Below are positions 13,504 to 25,724 of a stretch of 64,000 bases of DNA, one piece after another; positions within the stretch are counted from its first letter, which is position 1, and the number at the start of each line of letters is the position of its first letter. The notes below the pieces were generated by a model, which did no database searches, was not told the origin of the DNA, and saw only the letters and a list, made by a program, of their open reading frames with translations. Source of the DNA: Botryotinia globosa (lineage: Eukaryota; Ascomycota; Leotiomycetes; Helotiales; Sclerotiniaceae); assembly GCA_014898425.1 (NCBI GenBank), contig RCSZ01000014.1, positions 868,001-932,000 of the forward strand. The letters run 5' to 3'. Position numbers and translations under genes: made by a program.

Positions 13504-14540
13504 TTGAGATTCAAGTGGTTGGTCTGGGGCCTGGTTGGTATTCTGGAACTTACTTTCGAAACTGGTGTGGCAATGCGGACGACTGCTCTAATCGCATCTT
13601 ATAAAGAACAATTATGCACCAAGGCATCTCAAGATGTACACAAGCTCATAATAAATTGCAAAAAAGATCATGCAATTGCAAGTGAGCTGGCGCTGATTTT
13701 AGGCGTCTTCCAACTTTTGGAATGCCAACCTACCCATGCTTCTTTTGTCTGGTGTCTACGGCAGCATGGCAGATAAGTACGGCCGGCGACCGATTCTATT
13801 TCCGGGCTATCTGGGATTGGTACTGAGCTCAATGTGGACTACTGGTGTGGTCTGGCTTGTTCCTAGGATTCCGTTGAAATTCGTTTGAATAGGTCCCGTA
13901 TTTACCTTGATTGGGGGCGGGGCAAGTGTGCCCCTTGCTATTCTCATTACGATTGCTGCAGCCGTCGCACCATCAACTCGAAGAGTCTCAGTCTTCTCTT
14001 TTATACACGGTACAGCTTTGGCAGCAGCAATTCTGGGCTTTGGACTGAGTTCGGCAACGATGAAATCTTTGGGGAACTATGCCGCATAATTGGTTGGCCT
14101 CGCATTGATGTCCTTAGCTTTATGCTCAAGTCTCCTTCTTCTAACGGGGGAAGTAGCTCAGTCATCAACTTCTGGGCCGGAGATGATTCTGCTTCAGAAT
14201 ATACCAACACCTCAAGCTCTAGAACGCAGCCTATTGGCAGCAGGCACGCGGTGATTAGATCATTTCATAATCTTTTACAGATCAGAGGTGCCATCCCGTT
14301 GTTAATTGCTGGGTTCTTCGCCACACTCAGTCAGAGGGTTCAGATTTTAATCCTCCAATATATGCCAGAGCAGTTTAACATCAGTTTCTCGGAAGTGAGT
14401 CATTTCATATCGCTTTGTAATCCCAAGTGCTGATGTCTCTCGCCATCAGGCCAATAAGTTTATCGTTCTTGATCACGTAGCAAATTTACTCGTGCTTTTT
14501 ATAGATTTGCCATTAATGTTGAAAAATCTATCTTTGTAGA
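13504..14540 (+). pseudogene. decayed MFS transporter
   Basis: Fragments of one MFS protein are spread over two frames. Frame 1 (13504 to about 13735) holds the N-terminus with a hydrophobic first segment. Frame 2 (from 13736) carries GVYGSMADKYGRRPILFPGY, the loop 2-3 signature of the superfamily, then further membrane segments. The sequence returns to frame 1 near 14245 for the second half (IPLLIAGFFATLSQR). A likely intron at about 14396-14449 leads to a last fragment starting ANKFIVL. In-frame stops occur at 13886-13888 (TGA), 14087-14089 (TAA) and 14252-14254 (TGA). With at least two frameshifts and three stops it cannot make a full transporter. Substrate unknown. It sits beside another dead transporter gene in the same orientation. 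Confidence 0.82.
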
Positions 14541-15993
14541 ATTCGATGCCTACAATATGTTCAGTCATTTTGTTTTCATTTTCATTCCTTTACATACATG
14601 TTGTTATGTTGTTGCGAAGCTTTTCAGTATTTTCATACAATTTCCTCGATGCGAATGTCCTATGTTCTTTATTATACAATGAAGCATGTACTCAAACAGA
14701 TTCTGAAACTATGTCTCTATTTTGGCGATTGTGTCTTCCTCATGGCTGGCAAAACACCTTCACAATCAAGATGGTTCATCACATGTCCCTGGAGATGGGA
14801 CAAGCTGTTGTGCAATACTCACAAGCACCATGACGCCGGATTTAAACCATTACTTGAGCCATCCCGGCCAGCTTCGAGAGCACTTGTAGCTCTTGATCTT
14901 TCCATTTCCCCAACATCTAGGCCTGCGTGAACAGAAACGTCGAAGAGCTAATAGATATTCATATATGACTTCACACAGTCACTAATTAGGGTTTATACCT
15001 GTAGAAACTTCATTGTTTTGATGTACAAAATGCCCAAACTCAAAGCGTTGGCAGCATATCGAAGTAAAATCTTATGTCAATATGTCCCAACGTACTGGTA
15101 ACCAATCGCATTGTAGACGCTTTTCCCGATCCCTGTTTTTCATATTTGCTACATGATCATCCATCGGTTCAGATGTGGGTTTTAGGGGTGAAGTGCAAAT
15201 GGAAGCAACGCGTCTACGTCAAATATAAGGATTTCATGCGGACGTGAGGCACAACATTTCAAGGTATCATTTCGGAGTGAGCTTGAAGTGTTCTGTCTGC
15301 GTACTAACCACATTGAATGTATTCTCTGCATCTCGATAGTTTTGTAAATTGCTCACAAGAATTGTTCTTCTCCGCATCATCAATTAGCCAGATACATAAG
15401 AAATGATAAATCACGAAATGTTTTCTACATTCAACCGGTACACTCAAACAGTACTTTTGAAAGCAGAGAGGGGTTAGTGATACTCATAAAACAAAAAATA
15501 CAATAAATCAGCATCAGAAAATCAAGCATTGCGGCCTACTACTCTAGCATGAAATCAGTTTAACAAACTGCGTCATCCATTACAGATTACTACTTTCTTA
15601 CATGTACGACACGTATGCATTGGAATTCAAAGCCATGAAATCGAAACTGAAATCTCAGGTCCAAAGTCTGTGATATGTTTCAAAGGTATGCTATTCGCAG
15701 CTTCGGATCCCGGAATTCGACGAGCCTATTCCTGCTTCGGTTGTGTGAGCAGGGTTTCGGCACGGGAGGAGGTTTGTCTTCCTTTGACATCACTACTATC
15801 TACCATGTAGCAGTGTGATTGCGTTATATGCCGTCAAGAGTCGGAGCTTGAAAACCCCAACACTTGGAATAATATTACTATTTACAATCAGTTCTATTTC
15901 TCTTATTGGAGAAACTCTTCTTACCACAATACCCCAAATTAGGGAGGCTCACATATTTCTGCCTGCATGTTGAGCTCTAATTAAACGATCGCG
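14541..15993. other. intergenic between two transporter pseudogenes
   Basis: About 1.45 kb with no supportable exon. Small open frames at 14546-14930 do not align in frame with the MFS relic and show no domain. Confidence 0.45.
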
Positions 15994-18900
15994 ATGGATC
16001 TGTACAGTGCTGAGGGGTGTCAATTCGATGCCGACAACAAGTTTGGTCCAGTGATAGCGACATGTGCCCGTACTTTTGACTTTACTTTGCTCTTTGAACA
16101 AACCATACTTTCAATTGTTCCAAGCGCCATCTTTCTACTGCTTTCACCATGGAGAATTTGGCTTCTTCGATTGTCCAGTCAGAAAACAAAAACGAGCTGG
16201 ATGTCGATCACAAAACCGATAGCATCCATGGCATTGATCTCGGGTCAAATAGCACTTCTAGTTTTCTTTACTCAGTCAATTGCGATCCGAGCATGCTTCT
16301 CGATACCTACTGCTACATTGGATCTTTTGGCTGCTGTAGCTATTGTATCGCTCTCTCATCTTGAACAATATCGTTCTGTAAAGCCATCAACTCTTATTAG
16401 CTTGTATCTTGCTTTTTCAGCAGGTCTTGATGTTCCTCAAGCTCGCACATTGTATAATGTTCCCGGTCAACTACGCCTTGCAATCGTTTTCTCCTTTAGC
16501 TTGGCGGCTCGAATCACGTTACTATGTCTTGAAGCATGGGACAAAAGGGTGTTTCTTATGGAGCAGTATCAGACATTGGCTACCGAGGCAACTAGTGGTG
16601 TCTTTAGCAACAGTCTTTTTCTTTGGATGAATGCGCTTTTCAAGCGTGGTTAAAGCAAGGTGATACGATATCATTTGAAGATCTTGGCCAGATTGACAGC
16701 AATCTTGGGTCTGCAGTATTACACCAAAAACTTCAAGACTCATGGAAACAATGAAACCGTGAGGCCAAGATGCCTTTGCTGAGAAGCCTGGGAAAGCCCA
16801 TCGATGGTCAATCTTGTTGCCTGTCTCACCTCGCTTATGCTATTCTGGATTTTTGTTTGCCCAGCCATTCCTTATTGAGCGAGCGATCAGTTATTTGAGT
16901 CAGCCAAGTGATGTTTTGGAAGAAGAAGATATTGATTATGGGCTTATTGGGGCGGCGGCATGTATCTATCTCGGAATAGCGGTAAGCACGGTAGCCCATC
17001 TTCTTTCAATCAGACTATAACTGACTTATGTTCAGATTTCGAATGCCTTGTATAGGCATCATGTCTATCGAAATGTGACAATGATTCGAGGATCGCTCGT
17101 CTCATTGATTTATACTAAGATTTTGTCTATAGAGGACCAAGTGGACGATCCATCGTCTGCTCTCACGCTTATGAGTACCGATGCTGACCGAATTTGCCAA
17201 AGTGTGGTCATGCTTCATGATCTTTGGTTCCGACCATTAGAAATGATTATTGGAATTGTTCTATTGGCCTTTCAAATAGGCTGGGTTTGTACCATACCGC
17301 TGGCCGTAATTTTCGTCAGTGCTATAATCGATTCCAAAGTCACTTTATTGATTGGGGGTAAAGTCAAGATTTGGTCAGATGCCATCCAGCAGCGGATTTC
17401 CCTGACAGCTGATGTTTTATCTTCAATGAAAAGCGTCAAGATTTTGGGCATGACAAGGCCATTGAGCTATCTGCTGCAAAACGAAAGAAAGAAGGAGCTT
17501 ACACTGCAAGCAAAATTTCGGTGGTCTACAGTATGGTTGAATAATCTAGGTATGGTTTTGGCTTTAGTTTTCATACACAACGTATAATGAGGCTTGAATA
17601 TATGGCCATAATAAATTAAATTGGTATTATGCCGAAGTATTCTAAATACTGTCTTCAATCACATCCCGATCAAAATCAAAACTATCTGAAGGGTCAAAAG
17701 TTAACGTTTGCTCACAGGAAACATGCCGCCAGCCCTTGCTCCTGCAGTTACCTTTATTGTATACGCACTCAAGGCACGCGTGGCAAGCTCTAGCTCACTC
17801 AATATTTCTCAAGTCTTCACAATTCTTGCGTTGATAAATCTTGTTACGACTCCTGCTTCAGAGCTCATAACTTCCTTTCCATTTGCAGCTTCTTGTCTTG
17901 GATGTGTAGAGAGAATTCAAGAGCACCTGCGAAGACCAGATCGGCACGAGAAGCGAGTTCTGAATCTCAAAAGAAATACGGTTCAGGAAACCCTTAGAGA
18001 TGAAAAAGATACAGCCGTTCCTGTCGTGTGCTTGTCGGGCGTATGCATTTCAGTGAACAATAGTGAAAGTCATCTTCTGCGCGATCTTGACTTGGTGTCT
18101 TCTCAAGGCAGCTTCACCACGATTTTAGGCCCAAGTGGATCCGGAAAATCAACTTTATTAAGAGCGATACTTGACGAAACAAAGTACAGCGATAACATTT
18201 CAATTGATGCCAGTCGAATAGCATACTGTCCTCAAACTGCATGGCTGTTTACGGGTACTAATATTCGGCAGAATATTTGTGGTTTATTAGAAGTGGACAC
18301 GTTCGATGAAGCTTGGTTCAAATCTGTCCTGCACGCTTGTGTACTTGACGAGATGATTATTGGCTTACCAAATGGTGACAATGCTCTCGTTGAAGGGAAA
18401 AGCTCTGGTCTCAGTGGTGGTCAGAAACAACGGCTCAATATCGCTCGAGCTTTGTATCACCGGCCGCCATTGATTCTGTTTGATGATGTTCTCAGTGCCT
18501 TGGATATGAAGACCGAGATACAACTTATGACTAGGTTGTTTGGAAGAAATGGTTTGCTATCAAAGCTTGGAGCTACAATTTTATTTGTGACTCATTCAAC
18601 ACGCTGGGAAACAATTACAGACAATATCATCATGTTAGATGGGCCTGGTAATACGACAAAACGCTCCAATGTCCCTGGTCTTCAAGGAAAAGCTTTACCT
18701 ACGGAATTCGATTTGCATCGTTCTGTGGATTTGAATTCGTCAGAATGTTTAAAAGCAGACCAGATTTCCGAAAACTTATCTAGAGGAGAAAATTCGCAAG
18801 CAATTGATGCCAGCATTGGTAGACTCTCAGAAACTCAGGTGGTGAGCGAAGGACACATCGTCGATATTCCACAGCACGAGAGTGATTCAAGAGATTATAT

Positions 18901-20034
18901 ATACTATTTCAAGAGTGTTCGATGGCCAACAATACTGTCGCTTTTCTTGTCTGCTGCCGCATAGACTATATGTCTTTACATGTCTCAAGCAATACTCAAT
19001 TGGTGGGCAGCGGACCATGGGTCAAATGAAGAAAAATGGCTCCCAACATACCTCATCTTGGCTATTGGGAATGGGGTCATGTACGGGTGTACTGCATGGA
19101 TTATGTTTCTCAAGCTAGTGCCCGAATCAGCCCCGAATCTGCATCTGATATTGCTCGACGTAGTAATGAATGCACCTTATTCATTCTTCACAAAAACTGA
19201 TATCGGAACAATACTCAATCGGTTTAGTCAAGACATGACGCTTATCGAGTCTCAACTGCCGACTGGAGCTATGTGTACCTTGATGTATTGTTTATGGACA
19301 ATTGGATCTCTGTGTCTCATATCTCTTGGTTCAGCATGGATGGCCATAACAATTCCAGCAGTACTCATGACGCTTATCTGCATTCAACGTGTCTACCTCC
19401 GAACATCTCGACGGCTTCGAGCCATTGAACTAGAATTGAGAAGTCCAATATATTCTCACTTTATGGAGACTTTGAATGGACTTCCAAGCATTCGAGTTTT
19501 GGGATGGCAAGAACAATTCACAGATTCGATGATTGAAAAGGTCGACAGATCTCAAGTCCCTTATTATCTTCTCTACTGTGCTCAGAGATGGCTTCAGCTA
19601 GTATTAGATCTAGTAGTCGCCGCTCTAGCCATCATTTTCATAGCACTAGCCATCAAACTACGCAAATCCACAGACCCAAGATCTCTCGGGCTCTCTCTCA
19701 ACAACGTCCTAAGTTTCAACGAAACCCTGAGTTTTCTCCTCCAATCCTGGACACAACTAGAAGTCTCCCTCGGAGCCATATCACGCACCCGAGAATTCGC
19801 ACATCGCATCCCCTCAGAGCCCAAACCCCTCTCTCCCATTACCCTCTCCCGCATAACTGGCCCGAACATGTCAGCATCGAAATCTATCTGCCTACCGACA
19901 TTCGCGTTCACGTCTTTCCCGTCTTGGTTGTTCATCCAATTACGTTTCGACAACGAGAGAGACTAAACTTAGCTACAGTGCACTCACTCACACAAGAAAG
20001 ATACAGCCAAGTAGCAATTGAACGGCAAGTTTAA
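15994..20034 (+). pseudogene. decayed ABCC (MRP-type) ABC transporter, lacks second NBD
   Basis: The N-terminal TMD0-like membrane region is open from 15994 to 16653. The frame then shifts (about 16650), meets TGA at 16752-16754, shifts again near 16800 and continues in frame 2 through TMD1, with introns at about 16982-17035 and 17549-17717. NBD1 is well preserved in 17708-18961: Walker A GPSGSGKST, Q-loop PQTAW, signature LSGGQKQR, Walker B LILFDDVLSALD and H-loop THST. A TAG at 18962-18964 then interrupts the start of TMD2, which goes on in the same frame to about 19830. A last frameshift moves the linker toward NBD2 into another frame (to 20034), and no NBD2 motifs follow. Family members export drugs, toxins or conjugates. 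This copy has lost an ATP site and the reading frame. NBD1 alone might still be transcribed. Confidence 0.88.
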
Positions 20035-20333
20035 GACATATATTTTCACACATTTTCATCACCTAGATCTACTTCAGAGAAAGATGAACATACAAAAACA
20101 TCATGTTGCTTTTTGTTATTCGAGGTAAAGCTCCCCAATAGTATTCGTAAAATAAAAGTCGTCAAAAACGAAGGACAAGGTATCATCAAATAGAATAAAA
20201 TAAAATCGAACCAAATCAAACCATATGCCCTCAGGCTTTCGAAACCCTCCAAACGTGCAGAATAGCTTCAAAATCCACAATTACTTCCCTTCCCTTCTCG
20301 CCCACACCACACCCCTCCTTCTCCTCTCGCTAC
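20035..20333. other. short spacer between convergent 3' ends
   Basis: Separates the 3' end of the ABC relic from the 3' end of the AIM24 gene. Low-complexity T/A-rich DNA; no NBD2 remnant is visible, so the missing ABC domain was deleted rather than mutated here. Confidence 0.5.
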
Positions 20334-21711
20334 TCAAGCACCCGAATGCGCCGCAATCCACTGACCAAACGCGACCGGATTTCTCGTCTGAATAAAAACC
20401 GTCCCCGGTCCCGTAAACTTACATACCAATCCCTCTCCACTGCTCAATCCACTAATGATTCCTCCCGAAGCCACGCGCTCCAACACGTATTTAGTGTTCC
20501 AAGCGACGAGATGTCCATTATCCACTATGTATCGTTCGCCTTCTTGTAACTATTTCCATGGTATTAGTTTTCATGTGGAAGAAGAAGAAAATCAGACGAG
20601 CCAGGGCAATAAAAGAGACGAGAAAGAAAGAAGGGGAAAACATACATCCTTCCTAATAATCGCGCCCAAACTACTAATCCACAACAAACCCACTCCACTA
20701 ATTTTATAAACAAACAGGCCCTCTCCACTGAACATCGCCTTTCCAATTCCCTGTCTCTTATACTCTTTAATGACACCTTGTGTAGAAGCTAAATACGCAT
20801 CCCGTCCTACACTCCACTGTTCATTGCCTGTGAGTCGAATATTCGTGATATCGCCTAGAGCCGAGGGAGCAAGGAGAAGTTCTCCCGGACCGGTAAACGT
20901 CGAATGTGCCAATTCACCTCCTATAACTAATTTTTTCATGGAAAATTTGATTGCGCCTTTGAGGGTTATGGTGGGGGTCATTGCGATCATTGCGCCTTTA
21001 TTTGGGTTAGCTATAATTCATTCTCTTTGCTTTTACTGTCCCCGCAAAACAAACATTATCCGATGAAAGAATGAAAAAGGGAAAACAAACCAGGTTTAAC
21101 AGTCAATGGACATCCCATCGCCAATTGAATCGTCACAATACTATTCGTATCTCTATGACTAACACGATAACTTCCCCCATTGAATGTTCCCACATCATCT
21201 TGCGTGGTACTTGCTCCTACGAAATGTGCTGCGCTGGGCGCTCCGTGATCCAAATTGGTTGTGAGACTTGTATTGAGTGCTGGTTTTTCGGGCGGATAAT
21301 CTGAGGTATTTGTAGAGGGGTTGGAGCTCGGTTGTGCAAAGTTGGGATGATGAGTTTCCTGGGGGGAAACCGCAGAGGAAGAGGTGTAGGCTTGGGATTG
21401 CTGGGGTGGTGGTGTATGAATGGGAAGAGTATGTTGGCCGCCAGAATAAGAGGGACGATGAGAGAAATTTGGGGGAGGTGCATATTGCTGTTGTTGTTGG
21501 GGAGGAGTAGGTTGAGGGTTTGGAGGAGGGGTATAGCTTGTTGTGGAAGTAGAAGGTGGAGGAGGATAGTAGGCATGTGAGGATTGAGCTGGAGGAGAAA
21601 CGGGTGGAGCAGGGTATTGGAATGAGGTTTGATTTGGCGGTGGAGAGGTTGGCGGAGCAGCGTATTGGAATGATGTCTGGTTTGGAGGTGGAGAGGTCGG
21701 TGGAGGTGCGT

Positions 21712-21759
<48 letters not shown>

Positions 21760-21924
21760 GGGGGGGAGCGGGAGCGGGAGCTGTGGTGGAAGGTCAGAGG
21801 TATATTCTGAGTATATGAGTGATCTTCCTACCTCCATTACCTCCAGGAGGAGCTATCAAAATATGAGCGATTGAATTTTCTCGCGCGTTGACCAGAAATA
21901 CTTACGAGGATAATATGTAGACAT
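20334..21924 (-). CDS. AIM24-domain (DUF124) protein with N-terminal poly-Q/Pro-rich region, 436 aa
   Basis: Exons are 21924-21906, 21852-21832, 21780-21091, 21010-20646 and 20549-20334, summing to 1311 nt with all phases consistent. The protein opens MSTYYPPPPGGNG, then a run of 16 glutamines, then about 130 residues rich in Pro, Gln, Ser and Tyr with repeated QTSFQY-APP units. The C-terminal half has the repetitive beta-strand pattern of the AIM24 family ([59 protein letters not shown]). Yeast Aim24 is a mitochondrial inner-membrane protein linked to MICOS; the cytosolic-looking fungal and bacterial members are uncharacterised. This one has no obvious presequence, so mitochondrial placement is doubtful. 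The donor GTTTGT after exon 3 is slightly unusual. Confidence 0.88.
21713..21760 (-). repeat. (CAA)16 trinucleotide tract encoding poly-Gln
   Basis: Sixteen uninterrupted TTG units on the plus strand, read as CAA on the coding minus strand, giving 16 glutamines inside the AIM24-domain gene. A pure codon run like this is prone to length change between strains. Confidence 0.95.
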
Positions 21925-23626
21925 CTTGAATGATTTCAAGAATCAAAGAATTTCAAACAAACAATCGAAAGATCCAAAGCTGTATCAGGCCTTGCTGTAA
22001 TTGCAGAGCTGAATTCCAGTCAGCATATCAGCCCATCTTATTGCATCTCATGAAGCTCTGAAGCTTGCCCCGCCCGCACTTATTTTTTACCATCCAAACT
22101 CTTCAAGATGCTGTGCTGTGTTCACTCACCAGTTCAAATACCAATCCAAATTCAATAAATCCAATACTCAATAACTCACAAAGTTCACAAGAACATCAAT
22201 CGAACAATCACAAATCAACAAAAACTCAAAACATCAACTCATCGCAAACCCAAGAAAAAAACAGCAGCTCCCTCTCATCATATAAACCCAAACCCACCCA
22301 TCACGCATCTCCTCTCTCATGCAAACTCCCATGCATCTCACACCCAAGCTCCCACACCTCATCTCACGCCCTCACGCCCCGGATTGGCCAGCGCGGTTCT
22401 TGGTGCGGGCTGTGCTATTTTCGTTTGTCCTCTGCGTACCAATCATTTCTCCAGGATGCAAAGAGAAGCTTGGACTTTGCGATATTGATATCGATCAAAA
22501 ATGGAGCCCTAAAAATTCCCGAGCGCTTAAGTGTTATATCTTCATCAATTTGTTGAGGTGAGGAGACTAGATGATGGATGTGTTATGTGTTAAGTGCTAT
22601 TTACCTACTAGGTATGGACATGTATAGAGATTAATCAGACGTATTGATATTGTAAATGTAGATTCCAGATTCTTTCTTTGGTTATTCATCTGTTGGTAAT
22701 AGAGAATCTATTGTTTCCTGATGTTATTTCTGAACGGTACCTAGGTAGTCTTTAAACTACATCAATACCACCTAACATAAATCTCTATTCCTGCTCTACC
22801 CAGTTACATACCCAGCAAATACAAATGCCCAAAGGCACATACCCAAGTACCAATATGTATGTATATATCACAAAGTCATCTCAATCTATAATCCATATGT
22901 AGCTTACTACTCACACCACACTTCCCCTCCGCGCATCTTTCGTCCAATCACCATACACTCCCTTGCCAGACACAATTATAAAAGAAATGCCCTTATATAT
23001 CCATTATCGATTTGATTACCTATAACTATTGGTGATTTGAGCGATAACACAACGCGTACTCTACTATTCTTGGGTAGAGATCCCTCAACACGTCCCACGA
23101 TGACCCTTTAAACTTTATTCTTAATTAGCTTCTCTAATTTGATCTGGGGTCTACGCAGTCTAAATATCTATATACCCATCGGCATTCCCATTGAGATATA
23201 GTAATTCAAATAAGAGTACAAACAGTCCCCCAAGTTAGATTTTTTAAAAAAAGAGAATCCAAATTCAAGTTGTTCTGGCATTCTTCAAGTTGTTTGTTTA
23301 TCAGTCATTATACCTATCTACACTTCCCCGTCTTGCGGGATACAGACATCAGTTATAAAATCTTCAGGTCCGAGTTGAAGCATTGAAAGGTAGTCAAATT
23401 GGAAGGACCATTTGTTCAGGACATCTGATGTGAAATTTTGAACCCCAAATGATCATTTGACTATCAAATCTTGATTGAAAACACCAAAGGAAAGCTCATA
23501 AAGTAAAATCCCAACTTTCGACCTAAGTACTCTCTATATCTGTTTTTTTTCACCTGCCAGCTTGCGAAGAGAATCCAGTAGCTAGCTAACAATTCGTGTA
23601 CGCCCCCGAGTCTTCGCCTCAACACT
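21925..23626. other. intergenic, no gene seen
   Basis: Upstream of the AIM24 gene and downstream of eIF2-beta. A 163-codon plus-strand frame at 22065-22556 begins with TTG, is Ser/Asn/His-rich and matches no family I recognise; it is not called. An ACCTAGGTA motif occurs at about 22739. Confidence 0.5.
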
Positions 23627-24776
23627 CTAACCCTGTTGTCTTCTTCTCTTTCCAACTTGTGCAGAGAAACCGGTCTTGATAGCAGTGACGGAACGTCTAG
23701 ATCCGCAAGAATTGCAGGTGATGAAAAACAATCTGTTCTCTCCTTTGTTGAGTTCGGTATCTGGGGATCGGCAGGTTTTGCAGGTGACGTATTCCACTGT
23801 GGAGAATGTTAGTAGAGCCTAGAAAAATAAGGAACCAAACATACTGATATATTTCCTCAAAACGTTTTCAATTTGCTTCTGTTGGAAACGGCCCTTGATA
23901 ACCAAACGTCTGCTACCATCAACGGAACCGTTGGTACCCAATTCAGCAAACAGATATTGAGTAACGTGCTCATCAGTTCTCTTCATACGTTTGCAAATTT
24001 CGGCGATATTGGCAAAAATGGTCTTCTTGTTTCCTTCACGCAGACATTGTGGAGGAGGAATCTTATAACTCTTGGAACCGGAAGATGCGTGGTCTGGGTT
24101 CTTGGCTGCGAGCAAGGTGAAGAATCTGGAGAGGAGTTGTTCGTATGAAATTACTTTGGTCTCGTCATGCGCCCAGATACCTGTTCCCTTAATCATATCA
24201 CCATCATCGACCGGGGTTTCCTCTGCCGCCTTTTCACCCTCGCCCTCGTCGTTGAGATTTGCAGCTGCAAGTCTGGCTGTGAAGTCATCTTCGGTATCCT
24301 TGGGCTTCTTGCTTCTCTTCTTCTTCTTCATTGTCGAGAGATCGAGACCACCATCTGCAGCAGCTTCATCACCTCCCTCCTCGCCTTCCTCAACCTTCTT
24401 GCTCTTCTTTTTCTTTTTCTTCATCAATGACAAATCGCCCAATCCGTCGTCTTCCTTGGTTGCGGTCGCATCATCGCCATTGCCTTGGAAAGGATCAGTA
24501 AATGCGCCCAAAGCTTGAGAAAGTGGCGGCGTACTAGGTGAATGTGACTGCGCCGTTTCTTTAGTATCGTCGTGTCCGTCTTCCTTCAATGTGACTTCCC
24601 CGTTCTCATCTACAATCGTAGTTCCTTCGCTGAAGGCAACGGATTTGCGTGGTTTGGAGTCAACTTCCTGTGGCACGTTGTTAAAATCGGGCCTGAAATG
24701 AGAACAATCAAGATTTAGGTGGGGTGAAATTGATTCACAAAGCATAGAGCGATTGTTAACTTACTGTGTCGGCCAT
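23627..24776 (-). CDS. SUI3: translation initiation factor eIF2 beta subunit, 334 aa
   Basis: Exons are 24776-24765 (12 nt, MADT), 24667-23845 and 23796-23627; total 1005 nt, all in frame. The N-terminal half carries two lysine blocks ([10 protein letters not shown] and MKKKKRSKK) that in this family contact eIF5 and eIF2B-epsilon. The core contains the [13 protein letters not shown] and [19 protein letters not shown] motifs, and the C-terminus has a CxxC...CxxC zinc ribbon (CKTC, then CNSC about 21 residues later). The protein is part of the eIF2 ternary complex that brings initiator tRNA to the ribosome and influences start-codon choice. A stronger-looking acceptor (TTTCAG) lies 25 nt upstream of the chosen one but would give a stop three codons later. 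Exon 1 and the chosen acceptor restore the usual MADTE-type start. Confidence 0.95.
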
Positions 24777-25210
24777 GATTGCGCTAGTGATTATTTCGAT
24801 ACTATCTTCTGATGGGAATAATCCTATAATATTCCTTTTGCGTTGTTGTTCGAAATGTAATGTGGTTGTGTGTGTTTGAAATAAAAGTTGCCCGCACTCA
24901 CTCGATATGTATTAATTGATTCGATGACTCAAAAGCCAGCTTTTAGCCTTAAAAATTAAAGGTCAAAGGCTAGATCACGTGACTCAAAGCCACAAGCAAA
25001 TCGGCGCCGACTTCAAACTCCAAGCATGAGATGGATAGTTAAGCAATTATCAGCCTTCCCTATAGACTCTTCTCGCACTTCAATGCATCGCCAGACTCTT
25101 CTTTGGCGATAGCGATTCTCACGTTCTTTCTATGATTTTCCTAGGAAATTAATTAACCCTCTACGTTCGTCCACTCAACCGCCGTTCAATTAACCCTCCA
25201 TTACTCCAAA
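24777..25210. promoter_or_regulatory. shared divergent promoter region, eIF2-beta / Mim2-like
   Basis: Only 434 bp separate the eIF2-beta ATG (minus) from the Mim2-like ATG (plus). The two housekeeping genes are transcribed away from each other, so this segment must hold both promoters. No specific factor site was assigned. Confidence 0.6.
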
Positions 25211-25724
25211 ATGTCCCTCTCCGCCTCAGATTCCTACATGCATGCCTCCTCCCACACTCAAGATGACGAGCTCCACGAGTTAGATTCTCTGCCTTCCTCT
25301 GTCGATAGTTCAGATTATGCCTCTTCAGACGACGGAGAAGAATCCGATGCACAGAAAGAATGGGAAGCCAGTTTGCAGCAATTGGAAATGATGCTTACGA
25401 TGGTGATTGTACCATGGTGTGGGAAATACTTTGGAAGGAAATTTGCTTACTGGAGTATGTTCTCCTTTTTTTTTGGCCATTGTCTTTATTTTGTTTCCCC
25501 CCGTTTTGATAGGGCTTGATTGGGAAATGAGGGGAGGAGTTTACATCATCTCCGTTCCTCGAATACTGTGCATGCAGATGGGAAAGAAATTGGCTAATCA
25601 ATCCACGTATTTGCGAATAGGTTGGGCAAAGTATATGACGTGGAAGTATCCAGTCACTGTCGAAATAACCAGTAACCCTACCTTTAAGGGTGCCGGAGCT
25701 ATCGAAGCCGCAGCTACGTTATGA
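25211..25724 (+). CDS. MIM2: Mim2-like mitochondrial outer-membrane import protein, 115 aa
   Basis: Exons 25211-25454 and 25621-25724 join in frame to 348 nt. The first 60 residues are acidic and Ser-rich. Then come EWEASLQQLEMM, one hydrophobic segment (LTMVIVPWCGKYFG) and RKFAYWSWAKYMTWKYP. A single short membrane span flanked by an acidic N-terminus and a basic aromatic end fits Mim2, the partner of Mim1 that inserts alpha-helical proteins into the mitochondrial outer membrane. The assignment rests on family memory of this small domain, not on catalytic residues. The last 25 residues are variable. The 166-nt intron is long for this window. Confidence 0.72.

Noticed and set aside
13504..20034. 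Repeat-induced point mutation as the cause of all the stops.
   Set aside because: Some stops fit C-to-T at CpA (the TAA at 14087), but TGA at tryptophan positions needs change at CpC, and base composition here is normal; general decay is enough.
22065..22556. 163-codon plus-strand frame.
   Set aside because: It starts with TTG, is low-complexity and shows no domain, splice site or homology I recognise.
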